A DNA stretch of 41,461 bases from Trueperaceae bacterium (GTDB taxonomy: Bacteria > Deinococcota > Deinococci > Deinococcales > Trueperaceae): assembly GCA_007695125.1 (NCBI GenBank), contig REEJ01000176.1:1-41461 (forward strand). The letters run 5' to 3'. The notes under the pieces are model-generated. The model was not told where the DNA came from and did no database searches. It worked only from the letters and a program-made list of their open reading frames with translations. Below are positions 9,697 to 18,311 of this stretch, piece by piece. Position numbers and translations under genes: made by a program. How positions within the stretch are numbered: position 1 is the first letter of the stretch; every line of letters starts with the position of its first letter.

Positions 9697-10323
9697 ATGT
9701 GCGCCCACCTCCCTCCCTCCGCCGCGTCGGTCCTCGCCACGCTCCTCGAGGGCAACGAACGCTACGCGACCGACGCGCCGCGCCACCCGCACCAGGGGCG
9801 CGAGACGCGCGCCAGTCTGGCCGAGGGCCAACACCCGATCGCCGCGATCCTCGCCTGCTCCGACGCGCGCGTGCCCCCGACGCTGGTGTTCGACCAGGGC
9901 CTCGGAGACCTCTTCATCGTGCGCAACGCCGGCCAGGTCCTCACGCCCGGGGCGCTCGCAAGCCTCGAGTTCGCCGTGCTCGAGCTCGGCGTGTCGCTGA
10001 TCGTCGTCATGGCCCACGAGGCGTGCGGCGCGGTGCGCGCCGCCGCTGCGACCTTCGGCGGCGACGACGTGCCCGAAGGCCACCTGGCCCAGGTGCTGGC
10101 ACCGCTGGCGCCCGCGGTGGCCGTCGCCGCCCGCCGCGGCGACGCCGATGAGGGTGTGGAGGCGCTCGCATGTCGCTCAGGCGAGGCGCACCTGCGCATG
10201 ACGGTCGCCGCCCTGCGCAACGCCGGGCCCGTCATCGCGACGCGGGTGGCCGACGGCCGCCTCGGCGTGGCCGGCCTCAGCTACGAGCTGGCAAGCGGGC
10301 GCACGCACCTCACGGCGCCCTGA
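9697..10323 (+). CDS. Beta-class carbonic anhydrase
   Basis: LEGNERY, ILACSDARVPPTLVFDQGLGDLFIVRNAGQ, MAHEACGAV: zinc ligands C, H and C typical of beta-CA. Confidence 0.93.
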   Translation: MCAHLPPSAASVLATLLEGNERYATDAPRHPHQGRETRASLAEGQHPIAAILACSDARVPPTLVFDQGLGDLFIVRNAGQVLTPGALASLEFAVLELGVSLIVVMAHEACGAVRAAAATFGGDDVPEGHLAQVLAPLAPAVAVAARRGDADEGVEALACRSGEAHLRMTVAALRNAGPVIATRVADGRLGVAGLSYELASGRTHLTAP

Positions 10324-10470
10324 AGCAGCGCTACCATGGAAGCGTACGGGTGCGAGTGCACCCATCAGGCCTCGTGGCCGAGACGAGTGGCGTCCCCCAC
10401 GTCGATCCTGCGGTTCTTCGCACCGCGCCCGAGTGGGTCGGGGGCGCCCCGGCCCGGCCTGGAGGCCGTC

Positions 10471-10689
10471 ATGTGTGTGTTCATGCTGGTTCTCGGAGCG
10501 CTCGTGCTCGTGTTCGGCACCGCCGCCGTCATCCGGTTCTTCGTCGGGCACGGCGCACAGCGCGCCGAAGTCGCCTCGGTGGCCCGCACCGAGACCATGC
10601 TGCTCGGCGTCGCGGCGATCGCGATCGGCTTCCTCCTGCTCGTCTTCGGCGTCACCGGTACCGTGTGTCAGGTGCTGGGCATCGGCTGA
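10471..10689 (+). CDS. Small membrane protein, two predicted TM helices (start uncertain; ORF opens at 10336)
   Basis: MCVFMLVLGALVLVFGTAAVIRFFVG...TMLLGVAAIAIGFLLLVFGVTGTVCQVLG. Confidence 0.5.
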   Translation: MCVFMLVLGALVLVFGTAAVIRFFVGHGAQRAEVASVARTETMLLGVAAIAIGFLLLVFGVTGTVCQVLGIG

Positions 10690-10702
10690 ACGGCAGGGCC
10701 GA

Positions 10703-11506
10703 TCAGCGAACGCGCGCGATCATCACCGCCAGGGCCGGCGCCGAGATCTCACCGACGTGGACGTCGACCAACGCGCCGGTCGCGTCGAACGCGAAGGTGG
10801 TCGGCAGCCCCACCACCCGCAGCGCCGCCCCGACAGCGCCGTCGGGGTCGAGGAGCACACCGGCGCTCGGGAACCCGGCGCCCTCCAGGTAGCCACGAAC
10901 CAGCGCCGCGCTCTCGCGCTGGTTCACGAGCAACACTGCGACGTCCGGATGCTGCGCCGCCGCCGCGAAGAAGACCGGCAGCTCGCGGCGACAGGGCGGG
11001 CACCACGTCGCCCAGACGTTGACGATGGCGCCGGTCGGGAGCCGGTCAAGCCGCGTCTCGGGTCCGTCGAGCGCCGCCAGCGTCACGGCCGGTAGCGCGT
11101 GGTCGCCGGCGCCAGCCGCCGGGGTCAGCAGGCCCGAGGGGAGCCACCAGGCGGCGATCGCGGCGAGGCCGAGACCGGCGATCGCGCGCCGAAGCGACGG
11201 GAACCGCAGCGCGAAGACGGCGCTGACGAGCGCGGCCGCCGCGACCCCCCACCAGGGGGCGAAGCCGCCTTGCCAGATCGCGAACACGGCGCCTGGCGTC
11301 GACCAGTAGAAGTCGACGTTGCCGAGCACGAAGCCGAGGCGAGCGCCGACGAAGGCCGCGAGTGCGGCGTACCAACCCCACGTCGCCAGTTCCGGTCGAC
11401 CACGGCGGGCGAGCAGTTCTGCGCCGGCCAGCAACACCAAGAAGCCGACACCCGCGTACGCGCGGTCGAGTGAGAGCACGAGCGGACCGATGCTCAGCGC
11501 CCCCAT
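10703..11506 (-). CDS. Membrane protein with N-terminal Lgt-like region and C-terminal TlpA/ResA-type thioredoxin domain
   Basis: N-terminal IGPLVLSLDRAYAG...GARLGFVLGN...GGFAPWWG multi-TM part; C-terminal NVWATWCPPCRRELPVF (WCPPC), VGLPTTFAFDATG. Confidence 0.85.
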   Translation of the reverse strand: MGALSIGPLVLSLDRAYAGVGFLVLLAGAELLARRGRPELATWGWYAALAAFVGARLGFVLGNVDFYWSTPGAVFAIWQGGFAPWWGVAAAALVSAVFALRFPSLRRAIAGLGLAAIAAWWLPSGLLTPAAGAGDHALPAVTLAALDGPETRLDRLPTGAIVNVWATWCPPCRRELPVFFAAAAQHPDVAVLLVNQRESAALVRGYLEGAGFPSAGVLLDPDGAVGAALRVVGLPTTFAFDATGALVDVHVGEISAPALAVMIARVR

Positions 11507-11556
11507 GCTCTGCCGCTCCTCTCATCCGCGGCCCCCGTCGTCGCCATGCGGCGATG

Positions 11557-11573
11557 ATACCCCAGCGGGGTAC
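11557..11573. promoter_or_regulatory. Palindromic operator ATACCC-CAGCG-GGGTAC upstream of the Lgt-like/TlpA gene
   Basis: 6-5-6 inverted repeat with one mismatch; on the minus strand its GGGTAT half overlaps -10 TATCAT. Confidence 0.75.
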
Positions 11574-11637
11574 CGCGATCGTCGAACGGAGGGAGCGGAC
11601 ACGGTCGGCAGGTCACGCCGCGGTATCCTCGCCCGAC

Positions 11638-12630
11638 ATGGCCGACGTCCTCGTCATCGGTGCCGGCGTAGCCGGTCTCGTCGCCGCGCGCAGTCTGCGC
11701 GCCAGCGGTGCCGACGTCGTCGTGCTCGAGAAGAGCCGTGGGTTCGGCGGTCGCGCGGCGAGCCGCACCGTGCACGGTCAGCGGATCGACCACGGGGCGC
11801 AGTTCATCACCGTCCGCGACGAGCGCTTCGCTGCTCAGGTGGAGGCATGGTCGGCCGCGGGGGTCGTCACGGAGTGGAGCCGCGGCGTCGCACGCTGGAC
11901 GGCGGTCGAAGGGTGGCGCATGGCGAGTGCCGAGTCGAACCCCCGCTACGCCTGCCCCGAGGGCATGAACGCCATCGGCAAGGCGCTCGCCGAGGGGCTG
12001 GACGTTCGCCTCCATACGACGGTCGCCGCGGTGCGGCCCGACGCGGACAGCTGGAGCGTCGCAACGCGGGACGGCCCCACCTTCCGAGCGACCTCCGTGA
12101 TCGTGACGGCGCCGGTCCCACAAGCCCTGGCCCTGCTTACCGACATCGACATCACGAACGACGTCCGCGGCAGGCTCGAGGCCGTCACCTACGCCCCGTG
12201 CCACACCGTGGCGCTCGGCTTCGGCGCCGTCGAGGCGCCACGATGGCCGGGTGTGCAACTGCCCGAGCATCCCGACCTCGCGTGGATCGCCCACGACTCC
12301 AGCCGTCGCGCACCAGGCACCGCCGACGGTGTCACGCTGCTCCTGCACGCCACGCCGAGCTACAGCCGCCTGCGCTTCGACGACCTACCCGAGGTGATCG
12401 TGGCGGACCTCCTCGCCGCCGCGCGTCCCCTGCTGCCGTGGGACACCGACCCGACGTGGAGCTTCCACCATCGCTGGCGGTACGCGCAACCCGAGTACAC
12501 GCTCGCAGAGCAAGCGTTCGAGGTCACCACCGGGCTGACGCTCGCGGGCGACGCGTTCGGTGAGGGGCGCGTCGAAGGCGCGTACTTGTCGGGGCTGGCC
12601 GCCGCAACCGCCCTCCGGGCGCCCGGTTGA
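11638..12630 (+). CDS. FAD/NAD(P)-dependent oxidoreductase, renalase/amine-oxidase-like
   Basis: VLVIGAGVAGLVAARSLRASGADVVVLEKSRGFGGRAASR dinucleotide-binding motif; C-terminal LTLAGDAFGEGRVEGAYLSGLAAA. Confidence 0.9.
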   Translation: MADVLVIGAGVAGLVAARSLRASGADVVVLEKSRGFGGRAASRTVHGQRIDHGAQFITVRDERFAAQVEAWSAAGVVTEWSRGVARWTAVEGWRMASAESNPRYACPEGMNAIGKALAEGLDVRLHTTVAAVRPDADSWSVATRDGPTFRATSVIVTAPVPQALALLTDIDITNDVRGRLEAVTYAPCHTVALGFGAVEAPRWPGVQLPEHPDLAWIAHDSSRRAPGTADGVTLLLHATPSYSRLRFDDLPEVIVADLLAAARPLLPWDTDPTWSFHHRWRYAQPEYTLAEQAFEVTTGLTLAGDAFGEGRVEGAYLSGLAAATALRAPG

Positions 12631-12683
12631 ACCGGCCGACGCGAGTGCGGTCCACGCCCGTTCGAAGGGGTTCGAGGCGCGCC

Positions 12684-13088
12684 TCAAGCCACGCTGACGT
12701 CGATCCCGGCGAGAGCCTCGGCCAGTTCGGCACGGACCTGTGCGGCCAGCGGCACCAGCTGCGCCCGCGTGTCGCTCGCGGCGAGCGTGAACACGTGCTG
12801 CGGATCGATCGCGATCACCTCGGTACCGCCCTCGACCTCGCGCAGCGTGACGGTGCACGGCAGGAGCAGCGCGACGTCGCGATCCAGGTCGAGCGCCTGT
12901 TTGGCGAGTTGCGGCTTGCACACGCCGAGGATTCGGTGGCCCTCGTGGTCGGCGCCAAGTTTGGCGCTGAACGTGGCCTGCAGGTCGATCTCCGTGAGGA
13001 TGCCGAAGCCCTTCGACTTCAGCGCGACCTCGAGCGCGCTGCGCGCCTGGTCGATCGACGATGGGACGGTGACGCGGAGCGGGTCCAT
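12684..13088 (-). CDS. DUF302 family protein
   Basis: SALEVALKSKGFGILTEIDLQATFSAKLG, ILGVCKPQLAKQALDLDRDVALLLPCTVTL pattern. Confidence 0.9.
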   Translation of the reverse strand: MDPLRVTVPSSIDQARSALEVALKSKGFGILTEIDLQATFSAKLGADHEGHRILGVCKPQLAKQALDLDRDVALLLPCTVTLREVEGGTEVIAIDPQHVFTLAASDTRAQLVPLAAQVRAELAEALAGIDVSVA

Positions 13089-13110
13089 GGCCGTGCCTCC
13101 TGTCGCAAGG

Positions 13111-13127
13111 ATACCCTATCCGGGTAT
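13111..13127. promoter_or_regulatory. Palindromic operator ATACCC-TATCC-GGGTAT upstream of the DUF302 gene
   Basis: Perfect 6-5-6 inverted repeat; minus-strand GGGTAT half overlaps -10 TATCCT; RBS AGGAGG follows before ATG 13088. Confidence 0.8.
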
Positions 13128-14386
13128 CAGGCTGCGGTTGGCAGCCCGAGCGCGGCGAGTGCGGAGGCGACGACGCGGCGCAGCGCTCCATAGCCGAAGT
13201 GTGTCCGGGCCAGGCGCAGGTTGTGTTCGGCCATCGCATCCCGCGCCGCGGGGTCGTCCAGCAAGGCGCCGAACGCACGCACGGCTGCGGGCGTCACCGC
13301 GCCGTCGATCTCGACGAAGCGGAACCCTTTCGGCGCGATGTCGGCCGCGTAGACGGCGTAGCGGTTGACGAGCGCCGCTTTTCGGAACCAGATCGTCTCC
13401 AGCAAGGCGTTGCCGAACCCCTCGTAGAGGCTCGGGTAGGTCACCAAGTCGGCATGGGGATAGGTGTCCCACAGCCCGAAGCGTGGCGTCCCGTCCGGGC
13501 CGGGCGCGCGCGTCGCGCCGACGACGTGGTCGACTAGGCGCAGGTCGACCGAGCGCTCGCGAGCGCGCTGCTCGAGGGCGCGCAGGTAGTCGAGCCCCTC
13601 GTCCCCGGCGGCATGTGTGATCACCAGGACGTTGCGGGCTTCCGCGAGCTCGGCCAGCAGATCTATGGCGAGCTCGATGCCCTTGCGCGGAACCACGCGC
13701 GTCGGTTGCAGGATCAGGCGCTGCTCGCCGGTCAGACCGATCGCGTCCCGGAAGGTCGCCGCGAAGGCATCGGGTTCAGGGGCCGGCGTATCGAAGTCGA
13801 GCACGTTCGGGAGCACCAGGGCCTCGACGCCGCGGCGTCGCCGTAGCGCGTCCGCGGCGAGGCTGTTGATCGCAAGGTGGCGGACCGAGGGGGCATCGAA
13901 CGGGAAGTAGGTGTCGAGGTAGGTCGGCAGACGCGCCTCGGCGAAACGTTCGCGTTCCCAGTGGTAGTCGTGCTCGTGCGAGAGGGTCGGGATGGCGCGC
14001 TCGGCAACCAACCCCGCCAGCGCCTCGGCGAGCGGCAGCTGCATCGGCACCGCCCACACGTTCTGCAACACCAGCAGATCGGGCCGTACCTCGTCGACGA
14101 CACGCTCCAGCGCGCCGCGCAACGTGTCGGCCCGTGACCGCAGGTCGTCACGCAGGCTGGGATCGGCGTCGCCCGGCCCGAAGAAGCGCTCGCCGAGCTC
14201 GACCGCCAGCGGGTCACGGAAGTGCAGCTCCGGTGCCAGGGTCCCGGGTGGCCCGTCCGCGTCGAGCTCACCCGCGCACATGTGGGGCGAGAAGCCGAAC
14301 TCCTCCAGCACGTGGAGGAGCTTGGCGTTCTCCAGGCTCACGCCGTCGGTGCCCGCGAGCCGCGTCGAGACGTAGAGGGCGCGCAC
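13127..14386 (-). CDS. Glycosyltransferase, GT4-like
   Basis: YVSTRLAGTDGVSLENAKLLHVLEEFG, PTRVVPRKGIELAIDLLAEL, YPSLYEGFGNALLETIWFRKAALVNR. GTG start directly after the upstream permease. Confidence 0.85.
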   Translation of the reverse strand: MRALYVSTRLAGTDGVSLENAKLLHVLEEFGFSPHMCAGELDADGPPGTLAPELHFRDPLAVELGERFFGPGDADPSLRDDLRSRADTLRGALERVVDEVRPDLLVLQNVWAVPMQLPLAEALAGLVAERAIPTLSHEHDYHWERERFAEARLPTYLDTYFPFDAPSVRHLAINSLAADALRRRRGVEALVLPNVLDFDTPAPEPDAFAATFRDAIGLTGEQRLILQPTRVVPRKGIELAIDLLAELAEARNVLVITHAAGDEGLDYLRALEQRARERSVDLRLVDHVVGATRAPGPDGTPRFGLWDTYPHADLVTYPSLYEGFGNALLETIWFRKAALVNRYAVYAADIAPKGFRFVEIDGAVTPAAVRAFGALLDDPAARDAMAEHNLRLARTHFGYGALRRVVASALAALGLPTAA

Positions 14387-14387
14387 G

Positions 14388-15650
14388 TCAGCCCTTGACG
14401 CCGCCGGCGGTCAGGCCGCCGACCAGGTACTTCTCGAACCAGAAGAACAGCAGCATGATCGGCAGCGTGATGATCATGGCGCCGGCCATCAGGTACTGTC
14501 GCGGCACCTCCTGGCTGTCGAGCATGACCATGCCGCGCGGGAGCGTGAAGATCGCGGGGTTGTCGAGGAACATGAACGCGAACAGGAACTCGTTCCACGC
14601 GATCATGAACACGTAGAGGCCGACCGACGCGATGGCAGGCATCGACAGCGGCAAGGTGATGCGCCAGATCACCTGGGCGCGCGTGCAACCGTCGATCAAC
14701 CCGGCCTCCTCGAGGTCCTTCGGCAACGTCTGGAAGTAGCTGCGGAGCATGTACAACGCCACCGGGATCGTGGTGGCCGGGTACACGATCAACAGCCCGG
14801 GCAGGGTGTTGCGCAGGCCGAGCTGCGTGAAGACCGCGTAGAGCGGGATCACCAGCACGATCGCCGGGAACATGTAGATGAGCAGGATCGACCGCGACAG
14901 GAAGGTGCGGCCGGGGAACGCCAGGCGCGTGACGGCGTAGGCACCGAGCACCGCCATCACGAGCGTCACGACCATGGTCACGAAGGCCACGAGCGCGCTG
15001 TTGCCGATGAAGTTCAAGAAGTCGAAGGTGAACAGCACCTCGCGGTACCCGACCAGCAACTGACGCACGCCCAGGTGGAACTCGATGGCGAGGTTCGCGG
15101 GATCGCGCAGCATCGCGGCGCGCCCCTTCAGTGACGCCGACAGCATGTACCAGAACGGGAAGAGGATGATCACGGCGAAGAACGAGAAACCGAAGCCGCG
15201 CAACAACCGCACGATCACCCGTTCGAGCACGTCGCGCCGTGGCCGCCTCAGGTCGAAGTCGCGCAGACCGTAGCGCACCAGCTGGCCCGCGACAGCCAGC
15301 GCGATGAAGGCATAGGCCACGCCCCACACGGGCTCGACGGCCTCGAGACCGAGCGGGCGGAAGCCGCTGACGAGCAACCACACGAGCGCCACGACGAGAC
15401 CGGCGCCGACCGCGATCGCCAGCGGCGTGTCGCGACGCTCGCGGAAGGCGCCGATCACGGCGCCGAGCGCCAGGCCGACGAGCAGCGCCTGACCGAGCGG
15501 GAGGACCGTGACCATGCCACCGACCACGGAGGCGACCAACGCCCACAGCGCCACGACCATGCCCACCGTGAGGCTGCCGACGCCCGCGGCGATCGCGATC
15601 GACGCCGGTGACAGGGTCGGCCGGGTGATGACGTTCGTCGCGGACATCAT
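14388..15650 (-). CDS. MalG-type sugar ABC transporter permease with extra N-terminal TM region
   Basis: FFAVIILFPFWYMLSASLK, permease EAA-type loop DLEEAGLIDGCTRAQVIWRITLPLSMPA; about 115 extra hydrophobic N-terminal residues. Start overlaps upstream stop. Confidence 0.9.
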   Translation of the reverse strand: MMSATNVITRPTLSPASIAIAAGVGSLTVGMVVALWALVASVVGGMVTVLPLGQALLVGLALGAVIGAFRERRDTPLAIAVGAGLVVALVWLLVSGFRPLGLEAVEPVWGVAYAFIALAVAGQLVRYGLRDFDLRRPRRDVLERVIVRLLRGFGFSFFAVIILFPFWYMLSASLKGRAAMLRDPANLAIEFHLGVRQLLVGYREVLFTFDFLNFIGNSALVAFVTMVVTLVMAVLGAYAVTRLAFPGRTFLSRSILLIYMFPAIVLVIPLYAVFTQLGLRNTLPGLLIVYPATTIPVALYMLRSYFQTLPKDLEEAGLIDGCTRAQVIWRITLPLSMPAIASVGLYVFMIAWNEFLFAFMFLDNPAIFTLPRGMVMLDSQEVPRQYLMAGAMIITLPIMLLFFWFEKYLVGGLTAGGVKG

Positions 15651-16912
15651 TCGTTCTCCGGGGCGAAGCGGTAGTAGAAGAACATGAAGATCAGCAAGAC
15701 CAGGAACAGGACCATCGCGACCGCCGATCCAGCGCCGATGTCGGAGCGAGCGAACGCCTCGTCGTAGATCAGGACGGGCAGGTTCTTCGTACCCGCGGCA
15801 CCGCCGGTGAGCAGGAAGATGTCCTCGAACTTGTTGATCAGGAACATGAAGCGAAGCAAGAAGAGGACCGCCAGGATGCCCGCGAGGTTCGGCAGCGTGA
15901 TGTACCAGAACTGGGCGAAGGGTCCTGCCCCATCGACGTCGGCCGCCTCGTACATGTCGATCGGTACGGCCTGCAGCCTCGCCAGGATGAACAGGAACGC
16001 GAACGGGAAGTAGTTCCAAGAGCTGAACGCGACCACCGACGCGAGCGCCAACGGGAAGGCGAAGGACAGCCCGAAGAGGCTCAACTCGATCGAACGCTGG
16101 CCCAGGAAGTTGACCGGGCCGGCCAGCAGGTCCCAGCGCTGGCCGAGGGCGTTCACGGTGCCGCTGAAGGGATCGAGGAAGAACGCCCACACGAACGCCA
16201 CCGCGATGACGGGAGCGACGTACGGGAACAGGAACAGGCCTCGCAAGAGCCCCTGGCCGCGGAAGCGCGAGTTGAGCAGTTGCGCGGCGAACAGCCCGAG
16301 CAGGATCGATCCGACCGAGCTGAAGAACGTATACACGAGCGTGATGCGCAGCGACGGCCAGAAATCCGTGCCGGTCAGGACGCGCCGATAGTTGTCGAGC
16401 GTGAACACGAGGTTCGTGATGATGTTCTCCGCCCGCGCGCGCATGTCGGTCGGAGCGTCGCGCACGTCGGGTGAGCCGGCCTGCAGATAGGCGGTGTCGG
16501 CCACGAACGTGAGTTCCAGCGTCTCCCGGTAGCCGCCCTCCCAGTCGCCGAACGCGCAGGCGACCGTGCGCCCGTCCTGCTCGCATCGCGGCTCGACCGT
16601 CGCCAGCGTGAGGCCAGCTGGGAGCGTCTTCTGCCAATCGACCCCGAACAGGGTGATGCGCTGGCTCCCGTTGCGCATCGTGAGGCGCAAGACGAGCTCG
16701 TCACCTGCGTCCTCCGGCTGCTGCATCACGCGCTCGTTTGCGACCGGCACGGGCGCACGCAGATCGGCGAGGGTGACGGGCTTGAAGCTGAGCCACACGT
16801 TGAGCAGGACCGGGAAGAGCACGATCAGGAGGATGACGGCGAACGTCGGCGCCAACATCCAGTACGCGAGGCGCGCTTCCCGGGCCTCGAGCGTCATGCG
16901 TCGCACCGCCAT
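15647..16912 (-). CDS. MalF-type sugar ABC transporter permease with large extracytoplasmic insert
   Basis: TM1 YWMLAPTFAVILLIVLFPVLLNVWLSFKPVTL, EAA-type loop MYEAADVDGAGPFAQFWYITLPNL; roughly 120-residue polar insert after TM1. Confidence 0.9.
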   Translation of the reverse strand: MAVRRMTLEAREARLAYWMLAPTFAVILLIVLFPVLLNVWLSFKPVTLADLRAPVPVANERVMQQPEDAGDELVLRLTMRNGSQRITLFGVDWQKTLPAGLTLATVEPRCEQDGRTVACAFGDWEGGYRETLELTFVADTAYLQAGSPDVRDAPTDMRARAENIITNLVFTLDNYRRVLTGTDFWPSLRITLVYTFFSSVGSILLGLFAAQLLNSRFRGQGLLRGLFLFPYVAPVIAVAFVWAFFLDPFSGTVNALGQRWDLLAGPVNFLGQRSIELSLFGLSFAFPLALASVVAFSSWNYFPFAFLFILARLQAVPIDMYEAADVDGAGPFAQFWYITLPNLAGILAVLFLLRFMFLINKFEDIFLLTGGAAGTKNLPVLIYDEAFARSDIGAGSAVAMVLFLVLLIFMFFYYRFAPENE

Positions 16913-16944
16913 GCGACCCCTCCTTACGTTCGATCAAATAGGAG

Positions 16945-16976
16945 CGGATGGCCGACCCCGCTGGGTCGGCCATCCG
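16945..16976 (-). terminator. Strong hairpin between the binding-protein gene and downstream malF-like gene
   Basis: 14-bp perfect stem CGGATGGCCGACCC / GGGTCGGCCATCCG with 4-nt loop, 10 nt after the stop of the upstream CDS. Confidence 0.7.
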
Positions 16977-16985
16977 GGAGCGAGC

Positions 16986-18311
16986 TCAGCGCAGCGCTTC
17001 GACGCGGCTCTGCATCTCGCGGGCAGTCTCCTCGGCGGTGCGGTCACCGTCGAGGAACTCGCGCACGAGTTCGGCCATGACGCGGGTGCCGTACAGCGTC
17101 CCGACGAGGGCGCCCTCATCCTGGGCGAAGCCCCACCGGCTGCCCGTCTCGAGGCCCTCGACGATCGCGTTGATCACGTCATCGTCGTAGAAGTCTGAGA
17201 GCGGCTGGAAGCGATCGACACCGATCTCGAGGCCTGCCCAGCCCTGGGCGTACAAGTCGGGCTCGTCGACGGTGCCGGAGCGGACCGGGAACTTGCCTTG
17301 CGGCGCCATCGACATCCAGTCGAGGTAACCGTCGCTCAGCAGGTAGCTGATGAACTCCTGCGAGGCGTCGATGTCGGCGTCGACGGTGATGGCCAGGTAC
17401 TGCAGCTGGGCCCAGCCGGCGCCCGTCGGGTTGCTCGGCCCGGCGATGCGGGTCGCGAACTCGGTGCGCTCGGCCAGCCAACCGGAGTAGTGGTCCTCGT
17501 CGGCCGTGACCGGCACTTCGTCGCGCAGGCCGACCAGCGAGGGGATGATGAAGGGCGACCAGACGATCATGGCCGCGCTTCCGTCTTGATACAGTTCGCG
17601 CGACTGCAGCCAGTACAGGTTGCCCGGCGGGCTCGCCTCGGCGAGCTCCTTGTAGAACTCGAGCGTCTCGACCATCTCCGGTACGTCGAGTGTGATGTTG
17701 CCCATGTCGTCCACCAGGTGCACGCCGTTGGCGAGCGCGAAGTGCTCGAACACCTGCATCATGTAGTCCTGGCTCGGGTCGGTGGCGGCGACGAAGCCGT
17801 ACATGTTCGGTGGATCGTGCAGCGCCTCGACTGCCGCGAGGATGGCCTCGAAGGTCGTGGGCGGCTCGAGGCCGGCCTCTTCGAACAGATCCGCGCGGTA
17901 CAGCAGCAGCTGCGTCCAGCCGTCGGCGGGAACCGATGTGAACTCACCACCGAACTCGACCAGATCGAGGGCCGCGGTACCGAAGGTCCCGCGTCCGAGC
18001 TGGTCGATGACCTCGGTCGCCGCGGCGGTGTCGATCAGACCGGCTTCGGCCCAGCCGAGGGCGTAGTTCACGGGGTGGAAGATGACATCGGGCAAGTCAC
18101 CTGCCGCGAAGGCGGCGGTGGCGCGCTCTGCGAGCTGGCTCTCCGTGACGGGCACGACGGTGACGCTGATGCCAGTGGCGGCCTCGAAGTCGGATGCGAT
18201 CTGGTTCTGGATCGCCATGCGCTCGGGCTGCTCTTCGGTCGTCCAGAAGGTCAACTGTGCGCTGGCCAGGCCGAGCGACAGGGCGAAGACGAGGGTGAGG
18301 GTCTTTCGCAT
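16986..18311 (-). CDS. Sugar ABC transporter substrate-binding protein (MalE-type)
   Basis: Signal peptide MRKTLTLVFALSLGLASAQ; LTFWTTEEQPERMAIQNQIASDFEAATGISVTVVPV; AAFAAGDLPDVIFHP. Confidence 0.92.
   Translation of the reverse strand: MRKTLTLVFALSLGLASAQLTFWTTEEQPERMAIQNQIASDFEAATGISVTVVPVTESQLAERATAAFAAGDLPDVIFHPVNYALGWAEAGLIDTAAATEVIDQLGRGTFGTAALDLVEFGGEFTSVPADGWTQLLLYRADLFEEAGLEPPTTFEAILAAVEALHDPPNMYGFVAATDPSQDYMMQVFEHFALANGVHLVDDMGNITLDVPEMVETLEFYKELAEASPPGNLYWLQSRELYQDGSAAMIVWSPFIIPSLVGLRDEVPVTADEDHYSGWLAERTEFATRIAGPSNPTGAGWAQLQYLAITVDADIDASQEFISYLLSDGYLDWMSMAPQGKFPVRSGTVDEPDLYAQGWAGLEIGVDRFQPLSDFYDDDVINAIVEGLETGSRWGFAQDEGALVGTLYGTRVMAELVREFLDGDRTAEETAREMQSRVEALR

Noticed and set aside
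7365-9755. 796-aa minus-strand ORF spanning the enolase gene and the antisense of DNA polymerase IV
   Set aside because: The N-terminal 420 or so residues are low-complexity Arg/Gly/Ala antisense of dinB; only the C-terminal MenC-like part (start 8477) is supported.
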